Part shown: positions 51,520 to 60,863 of the stretch, in pieces
Layout of the letters: each line of letters opens with the position of its first letter
How positions within the stretch are numbered: position 1 is the first letter of the stretch
Assembly (NCBI GenBank): GCA_025056175.1
Contig: JANWWK010000008.1
Location: 1 to 64,000 of the forward strand
Direction: 5' to 3'
Length of the DNA: 64,000 nt
Source: Anaerolineales bacterium
Lineage (GTDB): Bacteria; Chloroflexota; Anaerolineae; Anaerolineales; Villigracilaceae
Notes under the pieces: generated by a model
Database searches by the model: none
The model's input: the letters and a program-made list of their open reading frames with translations, nothing else
What the model was told of the DNA's origin: nothing
Position numbers and translations under genes: made by a program

Positions 51520-53841
51520 TTAGCGGCTCAACAACATCATCAACAAGCCCTGCCCATTGCTGAAGGCCACAATCAGCCCGGCAAAGACGACTGAGACCAT
51601 AGACATCAACTTAATGAGAATGTTGAGCGAAGGCCCGGCAGTGTCCTTGAACGGGTCTCCGACCGTATCCCCAACCACCGCTGCTTTGTGGGCTTCAGAG
51701 CCTTTGCCGCCATGTTCGCCGCCTTCGATGTACTTCTTGGCGTTATCCCACGCACCACCCGCGTTCGACATGGTCAGCGCCATAGAGAACCCGGCTGCCA
51801 GCGCCCCCGCCAGCAACCCCAGCACGCCGGCTACACCAAACACGATGCCCGTCAAAACGGGAATGACGATGGAAAGCAGTGCCGGGTCAATCATCTCGCG
51901 CTGCGCCGCTGCGGTGCTGATTTCCACACAGCGGGCATAATCGGGTTTGGCTTTGCCCTCCAAAATGCCAGCAATCTCGCGGAACTGACGGCGGACTTCA
52001 TCCACCATGCCACCCGCAGCACGCCCGACGGCGCTCATCGTCATGGCAGAGAAATAAAAAGTAGTTGCTACGCCCGCAAAAACACCAACCAGCACCGAAG
52101 GGTTAAGCAAAGTGACGCCGTAGAAGGCCATGAACTGCTCGATGGACATTTCGGTCACTTTGACCATCTGTCCGTTCACAAGAAGCGCTTCGACCCCACG
52201 CAGTTCATGCAGCACCAGGCGAATCTCTTCCAGATAGGCCGCCAACAAAGCCATGGCGGTCAGAGCAGCAGAGCCAATGGCAAAGCCTTTGCCAATCGCG
52301 GCGGTGGTGTTCCCTACAGCGTCCAGCTGGTCAGTACGGTGACGGACAACCGGGTCGAGTTTGGACATTTCGGCGTTCCCACCGGCGTTATCGGCAATCG
52401 GGCCATAGGCATCGGTTGCCAGCGTAAAGCCCAGCGTGGAGAGCATGCTCACCGCCGCCAGCCCAACCCCATACAGACCCAGCAAGATGTTCCCGGCCCC
52501 ACCAGAGACGTAGAAACTGACCACAATCCCAATGACCACCACCGCCACCGGCAAACCACCGGAGCGCATCCCAACCGCCAGACCTTCAATCATCGCCGTT
52601 GCCACGCTGGTACTGGCATGGCTGGCGATACTGCGGGTCGGCTCGAAGGCGTGCGAGGTATAGTATTCGGTCAGTTTGCCAACCGCAATCCCCACCGCCA
52701 GACCGGTGAGAACGACCACCCACAGGTTGATGGGGTTGGGAATGCCCAGCAAGAAGAACAACGGCAACGAAAGAACAGCAATACCGGCAGAACTGATGTA
52801 CAACCCGCGGCTGAGCGCACCAATCAGTTCGGCCTGGTTCGCATCTTCTCTGGCGCGCACCACAAAAATTGCCAGAATAGAGAGCAAAACGCCTACCGCG
52901 GCCAGCGCAATCGGCGCAGCGATATAAATCATCCCCATTTCCAGCGCCGATTTGCCGCCCAGCAATTCAGCGCCTTTGAAGCCGACCGCCGCCACACCCA
53001 ACGCAGCAGTTGCGAGAATCGAGCCGGCATACGATTCGTACAGGTCGGCGCCCATGCCCGCAACATCGCCCACGTTATCGCCCACGTTATCGGCGATGGT
53101 GGCCGGGTTGCGGGGGTCATCTTCGGGGATATTGGCTTCCACTTTGCCGACCAGGTCGGCGCCCACATCGGCGGCTTTGGTGTAAATGCCGCCCCCCACG
53201 CGGGCAAACAAAGCCTGGGTAGAAGCGCCCATGCCAAAACTCAACATGATGGCCGTAATTTGTGGCAGAGGGTTTTCGGCCAGACTGATGAAGTTGTTCG
53301 GGAAGAGAATCGGAAAGACGTTGTAGAGGAGAAGGAACCAGACTGTGATGTCGAGCAGAGCAAAGCCAACCACCACCAGCCCCATCACAGCGCCACCGCG
53401 CAAAGCGACTTGTAAGGCGCTATTCAGGCTTTTGGTGGCCGCAAACGCGGTGCGTGCCGAAGCATTGGTGGCTGTCTTCATGCCGATGAACCCACACAAG
53501 CCAGAAAACAGACCTCCCGTGAGAAAAGCAAACGGCACAATCGGATTTTGAAGGCCAAAGAACGCCAGCACCAGGAAAATGGCGAACAAAATGCCAAACA
53601 CAACGGCCACCACCCGATACTGACGCCGCAGATAAGCCATCGCGCCCTCGCGCACGGCCTGGGCAATCTCACGCATACGCTCATTGCCCTCGCTCAACTG
53701 CATCATTTGCCGGTATAAGACGTAGGCAAATAGCAGGGCAACCAGCGCCATTACCGGCCCCAACCACCACAACAACGGCAACGGCGGCCTGGCAGCATTC
53801 GCCGCCAGTTCTAACGGAAACGAAGAAAGTGAAACGTGCAT
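51520..53841 (-). CDS. hppA: Membrane-bound ion-translocating pyrophosphatase, K+-dependent type
   Basis: The 773-residue paralogue has the same fold, with DVGADLVGKVEANIPEDDPRN, DNVGDNVGDVAGMGADLYESY, NAGGAWDNAKKYIEGG and GDTVGDPFKDTAGPS. The marker sequence is GNTTAAIGKGFAIG: Ala at the A460-equivalent position and Gly three later is the signature of K+-dependent enzymes, which pump H+, Na+ or both. A Glu that selects Na+ cannot be placed with certainty by eye. It is transcribed in the same direction as the neighbouring K+-independent enzyme, but a terminator lies between them. Confidence 0.92.
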   Translation of the reverse strand: MHVSLSSFPLELAANAARPPLPLLWWLGPVMALVALLFAYVLYRQMMQLSEGNERMREIAQAVREGAMAYLRRQYRVVAVVFGILFAIFLVLAFFGLQNPIVPFAFLTGGLFSGLCGFIGMKTATNASARTAFAATKSLNSALQVALRGGAVMGLVVVGFALLDITVWFLLLYNVFPILFPNNFISLAENPLPQITAIMLSFGMGASTQALFARVGGGIYTKAADVGADLVGKVEANIPEDDPRNPATIADNVGDNVGDVAGMGADLYESYAGSILATAALGVAAVGFKGAELLGGKSALEMGMIYIAAPIALAAVGVLLSILAIFVVRAREDANQAELIGALSRGLYISSAGIAVLSLPLFFLLGIPNPINLWVVVLTGLAVGIAVGKLTEYYTSHAFEPTRSIASHASTSVATAMIEGLAVGMRSGGLPVAVVVIGIVVSFYVSGGAGNILLGLYGVGLAAVSMLSTLGFTLATDAYGPIADNAGGNAEMSKLDPVVRHRTDQLDAVGNTTAAIGKGFAIGSAALTAMALLAAYLEEIRLVLHELRGVEALLVNGQMVKVTEMSIEQFMAFYGVTLLNPSVLVGVFAGVATTFYFSAMTMSAVGRAAGGMVDEVRRQFREIAGILEGKAKPDYARCVEISTAAAQREMIDPALLSIVIPVLTGIVFGVAGVLGLLAGALAAGFSMALTMSNAGGAWDNAKKYIEGGEHGGKGSEAHKAAVVGDTVGDPFKDTAGPSLNILIKLMSMVSVVFAGLIVAFSNGQGLLMMLLSR

Positions 53842-53964
53842 CAGCAGCCCTCCGATTTGGCGAATAAATTTGAATGGCCGAAACGCCTGTGGCGCTCCGC
53901 GCCAGCGCGAACGCTGTATTTTACAAGCCAGATAAAAACGGCGTCAAGCCGCCTGAGGCTGGTC

Positions 53965-54399
53965 TTACCCGTTTCTTACAGTTTCCTGTTTTTTGAGCAA
54001 TTCCTGCCAGGCTCCCTGCCAGGGGCGGCCCAGCCGATGACCTGCCGGCACCTGCACTTTGGCAAATTTCTGCGCCGTCTGGGTCATGACCAGCGCAACC
54101 CCAGCCCAATCTTCGGCCAGCAAAGCAGCCCGCATCTTCCCGGCATACGTGCCACACCACAACCACTCCATGCGGAATTTATCGGCCTTGACCCAATACC
54201 CGCGTTTTTCCCACGCCGCCACCGAAACATCAATACCGTCTGCAATCTGCGTCAGCGCCAGCGCAATAAAAGCCGCCAGGTCGCGGAATTCGGGACCGGG
54301 TTCAGTTTGTTTTGCCAGTTCGCGGATGGCAAGCACAATGCTGCGGGTCAACTGGGTACGTTCTTTGCCCGCCGAATCCGGGTTGATGACTCGTCCCAT
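53965..54399 (-). CDS. Conserved-looking protein of unknown function
   Basis: The 144-residue protein starts at ATG 54399 (SD GAGGAG), MGRVINPDSAGKERTQL; the 14 residues upstream in frame are rejected. It is mainly helical (LTRSIVLAIRELAKQTEPGPEFRDLAAFIALALTQI is one long helical stretch, broken here only by a turn) and has a basic, Trp-rich second half (YWVKADKFRMEWLWC, HRLGRPWQGAWQELLKK). No signal or membrane segment is present and no family is recognised. It is divergent from tRNA-Leu. Confidence 0.7.
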   Translation of the reverse strand: MGRVINPDSAGKERTQLTRSIVLAIRELAKQTEPGPEFRDLAAFIALALTQIADGIDVSVAAWEKRGYWVKADKFRMEWLWCGTYAGKMRAALLAEDWAGVALVMTQTAQKFAKVQVPAGHRLGRPWQGAWQELLKKQETVRNG

Positions 54400-54501
54400 A
54401 CACACTCCTCGTAGTGATTTGACAGCCCGCCGATTATACACTACGATTAATGTTCAACTCGATGCACCAGGAATATCTCCAATGCCTCACCTGTTTCGCG
54501 G

Positions 54502-54507
54502 TATAAT
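54502..54507 (+). promoter_or_regulatory. -10 box of the tRNA-Leu/tig transcript
   Basis: TATAAT lies 12 bases before the tRNA 5' end. No good -35 is seen. Confidence 0.55.
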
Positions 54508-54518
54508 TCGGCGCGCCT

Positions 54519-54600
54519 GGGGACATGCTGGAACTGGCATACAGGCATGACTTAGGATCATGTGCCGCAAGGCGTGAGGGTTCGACCCCCTCTGTCCCCA
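54519..54600 (+). tRNA. tRNA-Leu (anticodon UAG)
   Basis: The 82-base class II tRNA has acceptor GGGGACA paired with TGTCCCC, discriminator A, anticodon stem CATGA/TCATG with loop CTTAGGA (anticodon TAG, reading CUN codons), a long variable arm TGCCGCAAGGCG, and T arm GAGGG-TTCGACC-CCCTC. CCA is not encoded. Confidence 0.95.
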
Positions 54601-54635
54601 CAGCAAAACGACTCAACCAGAAAGGAACGCTTACT

Positions 54636-56039
54636 TTGAAAATCGAAACCCATCCTCGCGATGACCACCAGATGACGATGGTGGTCGAACTCGAAACCGA
54701 ACAGATGGAAAGCGCACGCCGGAAAGCCGCCCGCCGCATTGCCGAAAAAGTGAACATCCCTGGATTTCGGCGCGGTAAAGCGCCATATGAGGTCGTGCGC
54801 CGCCTTTACGGTGACGGCGTGCTGAACGAGGAAGCCATTGAACTCCTCGTAGATGAAATTTACCCCAAAGCACTCAGCCAGGCCGGCCTGAAACCTGCTG
54901 CCGCCGGCTCACTCGAAAATATCGAAAGCCTGGAGCCGCCAAAATTCGTCTTCAACGTCCCGCTCGCTCCTACTGTCGAATTGGGCGATTACAAATCCAT
55001 CCGCCTGCCGTATGAATGGGTTGCGCCAGACGAAAGCAAGGTGGAACAGGAAATTGAACAACTTCGACAGATATACGCCACCAGCCAGACGGTCGAACGC
55101 CCGGCACAAGAGACCGATTACGTCCTGGTGGCCGTCACCGGACGCAAAGCCGGCGCTCCCGAAGGCGAAGACGCCGTTCTCCTGGAACGGTCGGCCTACG
55201 CTGTGGTCATGCGCACAGAACCCAAAGATGGCGAATGGCCATTCCCTGGATTTTCCACGCACCTGCTCGGCGCCAGGCCAGGCGATGTGGTCGAGTTTAC
55301 CCACACCTACCCCGAAGACTTCGACGACGAAACCCTGCGTGGACAGAGCGTCCAGTTCTCCGTGACGGTCAAATCCATTCGCGGAGTTACGCTGCCGGAA
55401 CTGAACGATGAATTTGCCCAAAAAACCGGTCTGGGAGCAACGGTGGAAGAATTGCGCCAGAAGATGCGCGAGAATGTCAACCTCGAATCGCAAAATGAGT
55501 ATGATGACAGGTATTTCGAGAATCTGTTCGAGCAAATTCAGGCCGGAGCCACCATCAAATACCCGCCCCAGGTGTTGGAACACGAAATCGAACACGTGTT
55601 GGAAGATGTAGACCGCCGTCTGCGCGCTCAGGGCATCGGAGGCCTGGAAAAATATCTGGAAATCACCGGTTCCACCCGCGAGCAGTTCATCGAAGAAAAG
55701 GCACGTCCTACAGCCAAAAAACGCCTGGAGCGCGGGCTGCTCATGGATGAGCTGGCACGTGTTGAGAATATCGAAGTAGACCAGAAATCACTGGAAGAAG
55801 AATTTGGCTATCTCTGGATCGCGCTGGCTAACACCGATGAAGAATTTGCCCGCCGTACCAAAGGCGGCACCAAACCCACCCGCGAAATTGTGGATGCAGT
55901 TGCTATGGACTCTATCAACCGCGTGATGACCCGGCGCGTGTTGGAGCGTCTCAAAACAATTGCCACCGGCCAGGCGGATACAGCAGCAAATACAACGAGT
56001 ACGGCAGATACCCCATCAGAAGAAGCGCAAGATGCGTAA
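54636..56039 (+). CDS. tig: Trigger factor, ribosome-associated chaperone
   Basis: Trigger factor binds nascent chains at the ribosome exit. From the TTG at 54636 the protein has 467 residues, starting KIETHPRDDHQMTMVVELE after the initiator. The ribosome-binding loop is NIPGFRRGKAPYEVV. A PPIase (FKBP) domain lies at about 155-245 and a helical C-terminal domain (about 265-420) follows with LPELNDEFAQKTGL and IEHVLEDVDRRLR. The TTG start is supported by SD AAAGGA (54621-54626) and by the tRNA-Leu that occupies the longer in-frame extension. The tail is Thr/Ala-rich. A terminator follows. Confidence 0.92.
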   Translation: MKIETHPRDDHQMTMVVELETEQMESARRKAARRIAEKVNIPGFRRGKAPYEVVRRLYGDGVLNEEAIELLVDEIYPKALSQAGLKPAAAGSLENIESLEPPKFVFNVPLAPTVELGDYKSIRLPYEWVAPDESKVEQEIEQLRQIYATSQTVERPAQETDYVLVAVTGRKAGAPEGEDAVLLERSAYAVVMRTEPKDGEWPFPGFSTHLLGARPGDVVEFTHTYPEDFDDETLRGQSVQFSVTVKSIRGVTLPELNDEFAQKTGLGATVEELRQKMRENVNLESQNEYDDRYFENLFEQIQAGATIKYPPQVLEHEIEHVLEDVDRRLRAQGIGGLEKYLEITGSTREQFIEEKARPTAKKRLERGLLMDELARVENIEVDQKSLEEEFGYLWIALANTDEEFARRTKGGTKPTREIVDAVAMDSINRVMTRRVLERLKTIATGQADTAANTTSTADTPSEEAQDA

Positions 56040-56056
56040 GTTGTAGGAAACATAAG

Positions 56057-56098
56057 AAGAACTTCCCAAAGGTCGCAGCCTTCGGGAAGTTCTTTTTT
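56057..56098 (+). terminator. Intrinsic terminator after tig
   Basis: AAGAACTTCCC (56057-56067) pairs with GGGAAGTTCTT (56084-56094), then TTTT. Confidence 0.85.
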
Positions 56099-56113
56099 GA
56101 CGCAAAAAAGCGC

Positions 56114-57688
56114 TTACTTTTTCCTCACCAACGTCCGAATTTGTTCGTGCATGTAGAGCGGCAGATAATACAAACCACCGGCATTCTTGCCGCTGGAACC
56201 AGAGCCTTTCCAGCCGCCAAACGGTTGGAACCCCGGCCAGGCGCCGGTGGTTGCGCCCTGCGGACGGTTGGCATACGTCACACCGGCTTCAATGTTCTCA
56301 AAGAACCACTGGGCTTCTTCTTCTGTGCCATAAAACCCGGCAGTCAGCCCGTAGTTGACGCTGTTGGCAATCTGCATGGCTTCATTCAGGTCTCGCACTT
56401 TGCCGATGGTAGCAATCGGCAGGAACATCTCATGCTGCCACAGCGGGTGAGAATACGGCACATCTACCGCCAGAGTAGGCTGACAGAAGTAACCTTTGGC
56501 AAATTCCCCGTTCAGCGTCTGTCCACCCGTAAGAAAACGCCCGGCCTGCGAGAGTTCTTCTGCATAGTGTTTGAAATCATCATAAGCCGCCTGGTTGATG
56601 ACCGGTCCCAGGAACGTGTTGCGCTCGGTGGGGTCGCCGATGACCAGTTTTTCGGTCAATTCTTTCAGACGGGCAGTCAATTCATCATAAACCGGCTCTT
56701 CGATGAGAATCCGGCTGGCTGCCGAGCATTTTTGCCCTTGCAAACCAAAGGCCGAGCGCACAATTCCGGTTGCAGCTTCTTCCAGGTTGGCATGACGCGA
56801 GACGATAGCGGGGTTCTTGCCGCCCAACTCCAGAATGACGGGACGGATATAGTTGCGGGCAGCAAAGTCACGGAACAATTTCATGCCCACATCGAAGGAA
56901 CCGGTAAACGTCACGCCGTCCACGTCGGGGCTATCTACCAGCGCCTGGCCGAGCGTGCGCCCCGGACCGGTGACGAAGTTCACCACCCCATCAGGAAGGC
57001 CTGCATCGCGGAAGCAGTCTACCAGCAAACGCACAATCCAGGCCGTATCGGTCGCCGGTTTAATGACGACCGTATTGCCGGTGACAAGCGCCGCTCCCGC
57101 CGGGCCACCGGTGAGCGCAAAGGGGAAGTTGAACGGGCTAATGACTAGCCATACCCCATACGGACGCAAAATCGAGATGTTGGTCGAGTCGTGATGAGGA
57201 AGCGGGTCTTTCCCCAACGGCTTGATGTAGCCGTCATTGGCTTCCATCTGGTCACAGGCGTAATAAATCAGGTCGGCAGTTTCCTGAACATCTCCAATCG
57301 CCTCCATGCGGTTCTTGCCGACTTCCAACGAAAGCGCTGCGCTCAGGCGGAACAACCGCTCTTCAATCAACCCTGCCGCGCGGCGCAACAATGCAACCCG
57401 TTCCTGCCAGGGAGTGCGGCTCCAGACGGGAAACGCCTTGCGCGCGGCAGTCAGCGCCTGATGAGCATGTTCAGCGTTGCCTTTCTGCATCACGGCCAGC
57501 ACAATCTCGGTATTGATGGGGGTGCGGTCTTCAAACTTCTCTTCCGCAAACACATCACGCCCATCAATAAACATGGCATATTCCCCGCCCAGACTGGCTT
57601 TTTGCGCAGCCAGCGCCTGGTCGTAACGCTCGTGCAGCGTTTCGGGCGGGTTGAACATGGTGGCATAGGTAAATTTGAAGTCGGTCAT
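56114..57688 (-). CDS. 1-pyrroline-5-carboxylate (glutamate semialdehyde) dehydrogenase
   Basis: The NAD-dependent enzyme oxidises glutamate-5-semialdehyde to glutamate in proline or arginine breakdown. The 524-residue aldehyde dehydrogenase has the P5CDH-type features: VISPFNFPFALTGG, VVIKPATDTAWIV, VTFTGSFDVGMKLF, the general-base region LELGGKNPAIV, catalytic Cys in GLQGQKCSAASRILI, and the C-terminal PFGGWKGSGSSGKNAGG. Length is typical of RocA (about 515). No proline dehydrogenase is adjacent. The divergent neighbour is an aldehyde oxidoreductase gene. Confidence 0.9.
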   Translation of the reverse strand: MTDFKFTYATMFNPPETLHERYDQALAAQKASLGGEYAMFIDGRDVFAEEKFEDRTPINTEIVLAVMQKGNAEHAHQALTAARKAFPVWSRTPWQERVALLRRAAGLIEERLFRLSAALSLEVGKNRMEAIGDVQETADLIYYACDQMEANDGYIKPLGKDPLPHHDSTNISILRPYGVWLVISPFNFPFALTGGPAGAALVTGNTVVIKPATDTAWIVRLLVDCFRDAGLPDGVVNFVTGPGRTLGQALVDSPDVDGVTFTGSFDVGMKLFRDFAARNYIRPVILELGGKNPAIVSRHANLEEAATGIVRSAFGLQGQKCSAASRILIEEPVYDELTARLKELTEKLVIGDPTERNTFLGPVINQAAYDDFKHYAEELSQAGRFLTGGQTLNGEFAKGYFCQPTLAVDVPYSHPLWQHEMFLPIATIGKVRDLNEAMQIANSVNYGLTAGFYGTEEEAQWFFENIEAGVTYANRPQGATTGAWPGFQPFGGWKGSGSSGKNAGGLYYLPLYMHEQIRTLVRKK

Positions 57689-57883
57689 TCAGGCATCTCC
57701 TTTTGGCAGGCGAAATTATTATGATTATTTTCATAAATTTTATCAGATTTTCCACAAAAGGCAAATTTTCATTCCTCCTGACACGCCAAAAACGGGACAA
57801 TCATCAGTAGCCAAAAGCAATGAGGGCTGTCATAATCAAATATATCCTCCGCCTTCCCATTCCCTGTTCAGGAGACCCTGTCC

Positions 57884-60058
57884 ATGACCCTTTCCGAAAC
57901 TCTAATTGAAAACGCCCTTTTGGCCGAATATCACTACGAACTGCGCCCGGTCGAACGCGGATATGCCAACCGCACCCTCTACATCAACCTGAATGATTTC
58001 ACCATCCGCGAAAAACCGGTGAGCCAGCAGATGAAAGACCTGTTTACCGGCGGGCGTGGGTTCGCACTCAAATTGTTATGGGATGCCGTGACCCCTCAAA
58101 CCCGCTGGAATGACCCCGAAAACGAACTGGTGATTGCCAACGGTCCCATTTGCGGCATTACCGCCTACCCCGGCAGCGGCAAAGCCACGGTCGTAGGCCT
58201 TTCGCCGCTGACCGACAATGTGATGGACAGCAACGTTGGCGGTTACTTCGCACCATTCCTGAAATTCTCCGGGTTCGATGCGCTCGAAATTCAAGGCAAG
58301 GCACAGGAAGATGTCATCATTTACATTGATGGCGATACCGGTCTGGTGACGATTACCCGCAACTCCCTGCCAGAAGTGGATGCTCACGAAATCGGCAAGG
58401 TGCTGACCGAACGCATCGGGGGCGATGAACGCGGAAAACGCGGCATTTCGGTACTTTCCACCGGACAGGCGGCCGAACATGTTCGCATTGCGCTCATCAA
58501 CTCCACCTGGTACGATGTGCGCCGCAAGGAAGTCCGCATGAAACAGGCCGGGCGCGGCGGACTGGGGCGCGTCTTCCGCGACAAGAAAATCAAAGCCATC
58601 GTCGTCCGCTTTACCGATATGGGCGGCGACCTGAACGGTGTGGCCGATATGGCACTCATCCGCAAGGCCGGGCAAAGAATCAACAAAGAAATCGCCGAAC
58701 TGGATGACAAACAAAACCAGATGCGTAAGGTCGGCACGGCCAATATCGTCGAAATCATGGACCATTTCGACCTGCTCCCCACCCACAACTTCCGCTATGG
58801 TTCCCACCCCGAAACGTACAAAATCGACTCGAAGGTGTGGAAGGAAGCCTTTACGCAAGGCCTGCCCGATGGCTGCTGGCTCGGCTGCACGCTCTCCTGT
58901 TCGCATGGGGTAGACCATTTCCCGCTCAAGACCGGGCCGTATGCCGGCCAATGTGTGCTGGTGGATGGCCCTGAATATGAAAACGCTGCCGGGTTGGGGG
59001 CCAACATCGGAAACTTCGATGCCCAAAAAGTGCTGGAACTGAACTTCTATTGCGATACCTACGGAGTAGATACCATCTCCTTCGCCAACTGCGTCGCCTT
59101 TGCGATGGAATGCTACGAAGAGGGCATTTTGAACAAAGAACGCACGGGCGGCCTGGAACTCAACTTCGGAAATGGCACAGCGGCGCTGGAACTGCTGCAC
59201 CAGATGGCACGCGGTGAAGGCTTTGGCGTCATCGTTGGACAGGGTGTCCGTTACATGAAAGAATACTTTGCCCGCGAATTCGGCGCCGACCCGGCCTTCC
59301 TGCATGATATTGGCATGGAAATCAAGGGGCTGGAAATTTCAGAATACATGACGAAAGAATCCATCGCCCAGCAAGGCGGTTACGGCCTGGCAACCAAAGG
59401 CCCCCAACACGACGAGGCCTGGCTCATCTTCATGGACCAGGTTCACAATCTGTTGCCGACCTTCAAAGACAAGGCCGAAGCCCTGCATTACTTCCCGATG
59501 TGGCGCACCTGGTTCAGCCTGCATGGCTTATGCAAACTGCCCTGGAACGACATCACCCCTGAAAACAACAAGAACACCAAAGAACCGGCCAAAGTGGAAG
59601 AACATGTCGAAAACTACACCTGGATTCATCAGGGCGTGACCGGTATCCCCACCACCACCGAAACGTTGCTGGCGCAATCCGAACGCGTGTACAACTTCCA
59701 GAAAGTCTTTGCCCTGCGGATGGGCCGGGTTGGACGTCAGCATGACGTGCCACCCTACCGCGCGATGGGACCGGTCACCAAAGTCGAATACGAATCGCGC
59801 CAGGAACGCTACGACAAACAACTGCGCGAACTGGTGGGGATTGACCCGGTCGGTCTTTCGACTGAAGAAAAAATGGCGCACCTGCGAAAATACCGCGAAG
59901 AGCAGTATCGCAAGATGCAGGATGCCGTCTATGAGCGGCGCGGCTGGGATGAAAACGGCATCCCGAAGGTGGAAAAATTGAAAGCACTGGGCATGGACTT
60001 GCCCGAACTGGTGGAAGTGGTAGAACAGGCCAGAAAGAAACTAAGCCAGCAGCCATAA
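57884..60058 (+). CDS. Aldehyde ferredoxin oxidoreductase family protein
   Basis: The family oxidises aldehydes to acids using a tungsten- or molybdenum-bispterin, with ferredoxin as electron acceptor. The 724-residue protein has the N-terminal fold (LYINLNDFTIREKPVS, DLFTGGRGFALKLLW, ITAYPGSGKATVVGLSPLTDN, GRGGLGRVFRDKKIKAI). The cluster cysteines are C331, C335 and C339 (CWLGCTLSC) and a distal C550 (LHGLCKLPWND). The CX3CX3C spacing departs from the usual CX2CX3C. DTISFANCVAFAMECYEEG is typical of family members. The substrate is unknown. SD AGGAGACC. It is divergent from P5C dehydrogenase. Confidence 0.9.
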   Translation: MTLSETLIENALLAEYHYELRPVERGYANRTLYINLNDFTIREKPVSQQMKDLFTGGRGFALKLLWDAVTPQTRWNDPENELVIANGPICGITAYPGSGKATVVGLSPLTDNVMDSNVGGYFAPFLKFSGFDALEIQGKAQEDVIIYIDGDTGLVTITRNSLPEVDAHEIGKVLTERIGGDERGKRGISVLSTGQAAEHVRIALINSTWYDVRRKEVRMKQAGRGGLGRVFRDKKIKAIVVRFTDMGGDLNGVADMALIRKAGQRINKEIAELDDKQNQMRKVGTANIVEIMDHFDLLPTHNFRYGSHPETYKIDSKVWKEAFTQGLPDGCWLGCTLSCSHGVDHFPLKTGPYAGQCVLVDGPEYENAAGLGANIGNFDAQKVLELNFYCDTYGVDTISFANCVAFAMECYEEGILNKERTGGLELNFGNGTAALELLHQMARGEGFGVIVGQGVRYMKEYFAREFGADPAFLHDIGMEIKGLEISEYMTKESIAQQGGYGLATKGPQHDEAWLIFMDQVHNLLPTFKDKAEALHYFPMWRTWFSLHGLCKLPWNDITPENNKNTKEPAKVEEHVENYTWIHQGVTGIPTTTETLLAQSERVYNFQKVFALRMGRVGRQHDVPPYRAMGPVTKVEYESRQERYDKQLRELVGIDPVGLSTEEKMAHLRKYREEQYRKMQDAVYERRGWDENGIPKVEKLKALGMDLPELVEVVEQARKKLSQQP

Positions 60059-60078
60059 AACAGTAAACAATCCACAGT

Positions 60079-60123
60079 CAAAACGGTCTTCTGGTGCATT
60101 TTTGCGCCCGGAAGACCGTTTTG
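60079..60123 (+). terminator. Intrinsic terminator after the AOR gene
   Basis: CAAAACGGTCTTC (60079-60091) pairs perfectly with GAAGACCGTTTTG (60111-60123). Confidence 0.75.
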
Positions 60124-60237
60124 GTCTATCAGAATTTTTCATCCCTCTGTTCCTCAAAAACACGGTAAAATGTCTTCACCGGTTTCTGCAGGAGAAAGCT
60201 TCTGTATCTTCCAAACTTTTAAAGAAAAGAGCAAACG

Positions 60238-60729
60238 ATGGAAAAACCAACAGTACAAGACGGGCAGGTCGTCTCACTAGAATATACCCTGCATGTAGAT
60301 GGGCAACTGGTTGACTCCTCGAAAGGAGGCGCGCCGCTGGAATTTCTGCAAGGGGCAGGCAACATCATCCCCGGCCTGGAAGACGAACTCTACGGGATGG
60401 AAGTCGGTGAGAGCAAGAACGTCATCGTCGCCGCCGAAGACGGCTATGGCGAACTCGACCCCGATGCCTTCGTAGATGTACCGCGCACGCAATTCCCGGC
60501 GGAAATTCCGCTACAGCCGGGCATCGAATTACAGGTGCGCGATGACGCAGGGCGCGTCCTGTTTGCGCGCATTGACCGGGTGGACGATGAAAGCGTGCGG
60601 CTCGATTTCAACCACCCCCTGGCGGGAAAAGAATTGAACTTCAACGTCAAGGTAGTGGGTCTGCGCGACGCCACCGACGAAGAACTCGAACACGGACACG
60701 TTCACGGTCAGGGTCACGCTCACCATTAA
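60238..60729 (+). CDS. slyD: SlyD-type FKBP peptidyl-prolyl isomerase
   Basis: SlyD-like proteins catalyse prolyl isomerisation and chaperone folding. The 163-residue protein has the FKBP core (VSLEYTLHVDGQLVDSS, PLEFLQGAGNIIPGLEDELYG, AAEDGYGELDP), the inserted chaperone flap (about 75-125), and a C-terminal histidine-rich tail (HGHVHGQGHAHH) that should bind Ni or Zn. SlyD tails help nickel delivery to hydrogenases in some bacteria; no hydrogenase is in the window. It has a terminator on each side and is likely monocistronic. Confidence 0.9.
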   Translation: MEKPTVQDGQVVSLEYTLHVDGQLVDSSKGGAPLEFLQGAGNIIPGLEDELYGMEVGESKNVIVAAEDGYGELDPDAFVDVPRTQFPAEIPLQPGIELQVRDDAGRVLFARIDRVDDESVRLDFNHPLAGKELNFNVKVVGLRDATDEELEHGHVHGQGHAHH

Positions 60730-60759
60730 ACCCTGCCTGTTTCAAACCGGGTCACAATG

Positions 60760-60790
60760 CCCCCGCGCAGGCGGGGGTTGTTGTTTTTCT
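60760..60790 (+). terminator. Intrinsic terminator after slyD
   Basis: CCCCCGC-GCAG-GCGGGGG followed by TTGTTGTTTTTCT. A separate hairpin, GAAGGCGGCC/GGCCGCCTTC (60803-60836), follows the stop of the minus-strand peptide gene. Confidence 0.8.
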
Positions 60791-60863
60791 GACAAATACG
60801 TCGAAGGCGGCCCGCTTGTCGTGCCAGGCCGCCTTCAGGGAGATTGGGGGTCGTCCATCATAC

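Noticed and set aside
51688-53415. A 575-residue frame on the plus strand
   Set aside because: It is antisense to the second membrane pyrophosphatase, which has all family motifs.
54525-54635. N-terminal extension of trigger factor
   Set aside because: It would translate the tRNA-Leu gene; the TTG at 54636 has an SD.
58076-59305. A 409-residue frame on the minus strand
   Set aside because: It is antisense to the AOR-family gene and has no recognisable domain.
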